The notes under the pieces: model-generated
What the model was told of the DNA's origin: nothing
Database searches by the model: none
Seen by the model: only the letters and a program-made list of their open reading frames with translations
Made by a program: the position numbers and the translations under genes
Part shown: piece after piece, positions 63,381 to 64,000 of the stretch
Numbering within the stretch: the first letter of the stretch is position 1
How the letters are laid out: the number at the start of each line of letters is the position of its first letter
Assembly: GCA_902778055.1 (NCBI GenBank)
Contig: CACYWL010000015.1
Location: 58,469-122,468, forward strand
Origin: an uncultured Eubacteriales bacterium
Lineage (GTDB): Bacteria; Bacillota; Clostridia; Christensenellales; Aristaeellaceae
DNA: 64,000 bases
Direction: 5' to 3'

Positions 63381-63447
63381 GATGCACACAACCTTTCTCA
63401 TAGCTGCCTTCAGTATAACATTGAAAGAGCAGTATGGCAAGTTTACG

Positions 63448-63603
63448 ATTTGTAAATCGTGTGCGCTCAATAAAGAGAGCGAGCTGACGTGTACACCCTT
63501 GCTTCGGTGGACAAATGGCCAGATAAAACAAAATTTTAGAAACAATATTGACAAAATGTAAATTGTGATTTATCATTGTAAACGTAGACGTAAACGAAAC
63601 GTA
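63448..63603. promoter_or_regulatory. Divergent regulatory region of the last locus
   Basis: GATTTGTAAATC (63448-63459) is a perfect palindrome. TTGACA (63548-63553), a 17-base spacer and TATCAT (63571-63576) form the rightward promoter. TAAAT-TGTG-ATTTA (63559-63572) is a palindrome inside that promoter. The motif CGTAAA recurs three times at 63580-63603. All are A/T-flanked, LacI-style sites. Confidence 0.65.
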
Positions 63604-63764
63604 AATGCCCCTGGATCCGAAAACGGGGCAAAGCATTCTGAGCGGAATGTGCAGAATGAATCAACAGGCACTGCTCGTGGAAACCGACGGTGCAGTGAAA
63701 GGAGGCCTGCCAGGATCGATACCCTTGTTCCCTGTTTCTTTTGGATTCAATAAGGAGGGAAAAC

Positions 63765-64000
63765 ATGCAAGGCGCAAGCAATGCCCATGCCGCAGCGGTG
63801 CGGCAAAAAAAGGAGAAGACGGACTGGGGAAAGAAGCTGCGGAACTTCAGGGAGAACACTCCGTATCTCCTGATGATCCTCCCTGCGATCCTGGTCGTGT
63901 TCCTGTTCAATTACCTGCCGATCTACGGCGTACTGATCGCTTTCCAGGATTTCATGCCCGGCGATCCCATCCTGTCCCGCGACACGATCTGGGTCGGCTT
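63765..64000 (+). CDS. ABC transporter permease, LplB type (cut by window end)
   Basis: The first 78 codons of a permease gene. After a basic start (QKKEKTDWGKKLRNFRENTP), the segment YLLMILPAILVVFLFNYLPI and YGVLIAFQDFMPGDPILSRD is the first helix and periplasmic loop of LplB-type oligosaccharide permeases. AAGGAGGG lies seven bases before the ATG. The rest of the gene and its operon lie outside the window. It is the fourth sugar importer in the region. Confidence 0.85.
   Translation, partial: MQGASNAHAAAVRQKKEKTDWGKKLRNFRENTPYLLMILPAILVVFLFNYLPIYGVLIAFQDFMPGDPILSRDTIWVG

Overview
The window reads as the chromosome of a GC-rich, Gram-positive-type anaerobe of the Bacillota (Clostridia), probably a gut or rumen saccharolytic species. 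The pointers are sigma-A-type promoters with TTGACA and TATAAT boxes, strong GGAGG ribosome binding sites, a T-box leader, a DapL-type lysine pathway enzyme, an ANTAR regulator behind glnA, MsmX-dependent sugar importers and many LacI repressors. This placement is inferred from gene content, not from a marker gene. No rRNA, tRNA or CRISPR array was seen.

Region 1 (1-9071) is nitrogen and nucleotide metabolism: asnB and dapL on the minus strand, then glnA, an ANTAR regulator, glmS and pyrG on the plus strand. The dapL-asnB, glnA and glmS units share one unusual design, a strong promoter followed at once by a terminator hairpin whose 5' arm carries GGCAAAGG or GGCAAGGG. Region 2 (9072-16072) holds a T-box-controlled amino-acid-type ABC importer, a Bax-inhibitor-like membrane protein, a heparinase II/III-like enzyme, and an ECF transporter S gene with a DUF3842 gene behind a structured leader with its own terminator. 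Region 3 (16073-21400) has an AbrB/glycosyltransferase pair, a C1 aminopeptidase, a P-loop kinase and three broken gene remnants.

Region 4 (21522-50834) is mostly polysaccharide use. It contains a secreted GH13 amylase-like enzyme, a GH53 galactanase beside a MalEFG/MsmX importer, a small metal-regulon pair (DUF3793 and an HMA protein) with three perfect TGTTAG-N6-CTAACA operators, peptidase T, an arabinose-type locus (GH43, ABC importer, LacI, divergent GH51), and a glucuronide-type locus (LacI, ABC importer, GH88, GH2). The two later importers have no ATPase of their own and probably borrow the MsmX-type ATPase at 30611-31738.

Region 5 (51071-61586) is a run of about ten small accessory genes, all on the plus strand and set between two XRE regulators: metallo-beta-lactamase fold, double GNAT, methyltransferase, an unknown protein, a CHAP-GNAT fusion, deaminase, S51 peptidase, RsgA-type GTPase and an APH-type kinase. 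Region 6 (61587-64000) holds a probable structured small RNA made of two 52-nt repeats with a compensatory base change, an integrase remnant with a possible guaA-type att core, and a LacI repressor divergent from a truncated sugar permease.

The best candidates for undescribed biology are the shared terminator-leader family of region 1, the two-repeat RNA near 61640-61847, the leader of the DUF3842/ECF operon, and the small-ORF/terminator leader in front of the RsgA-type gene.
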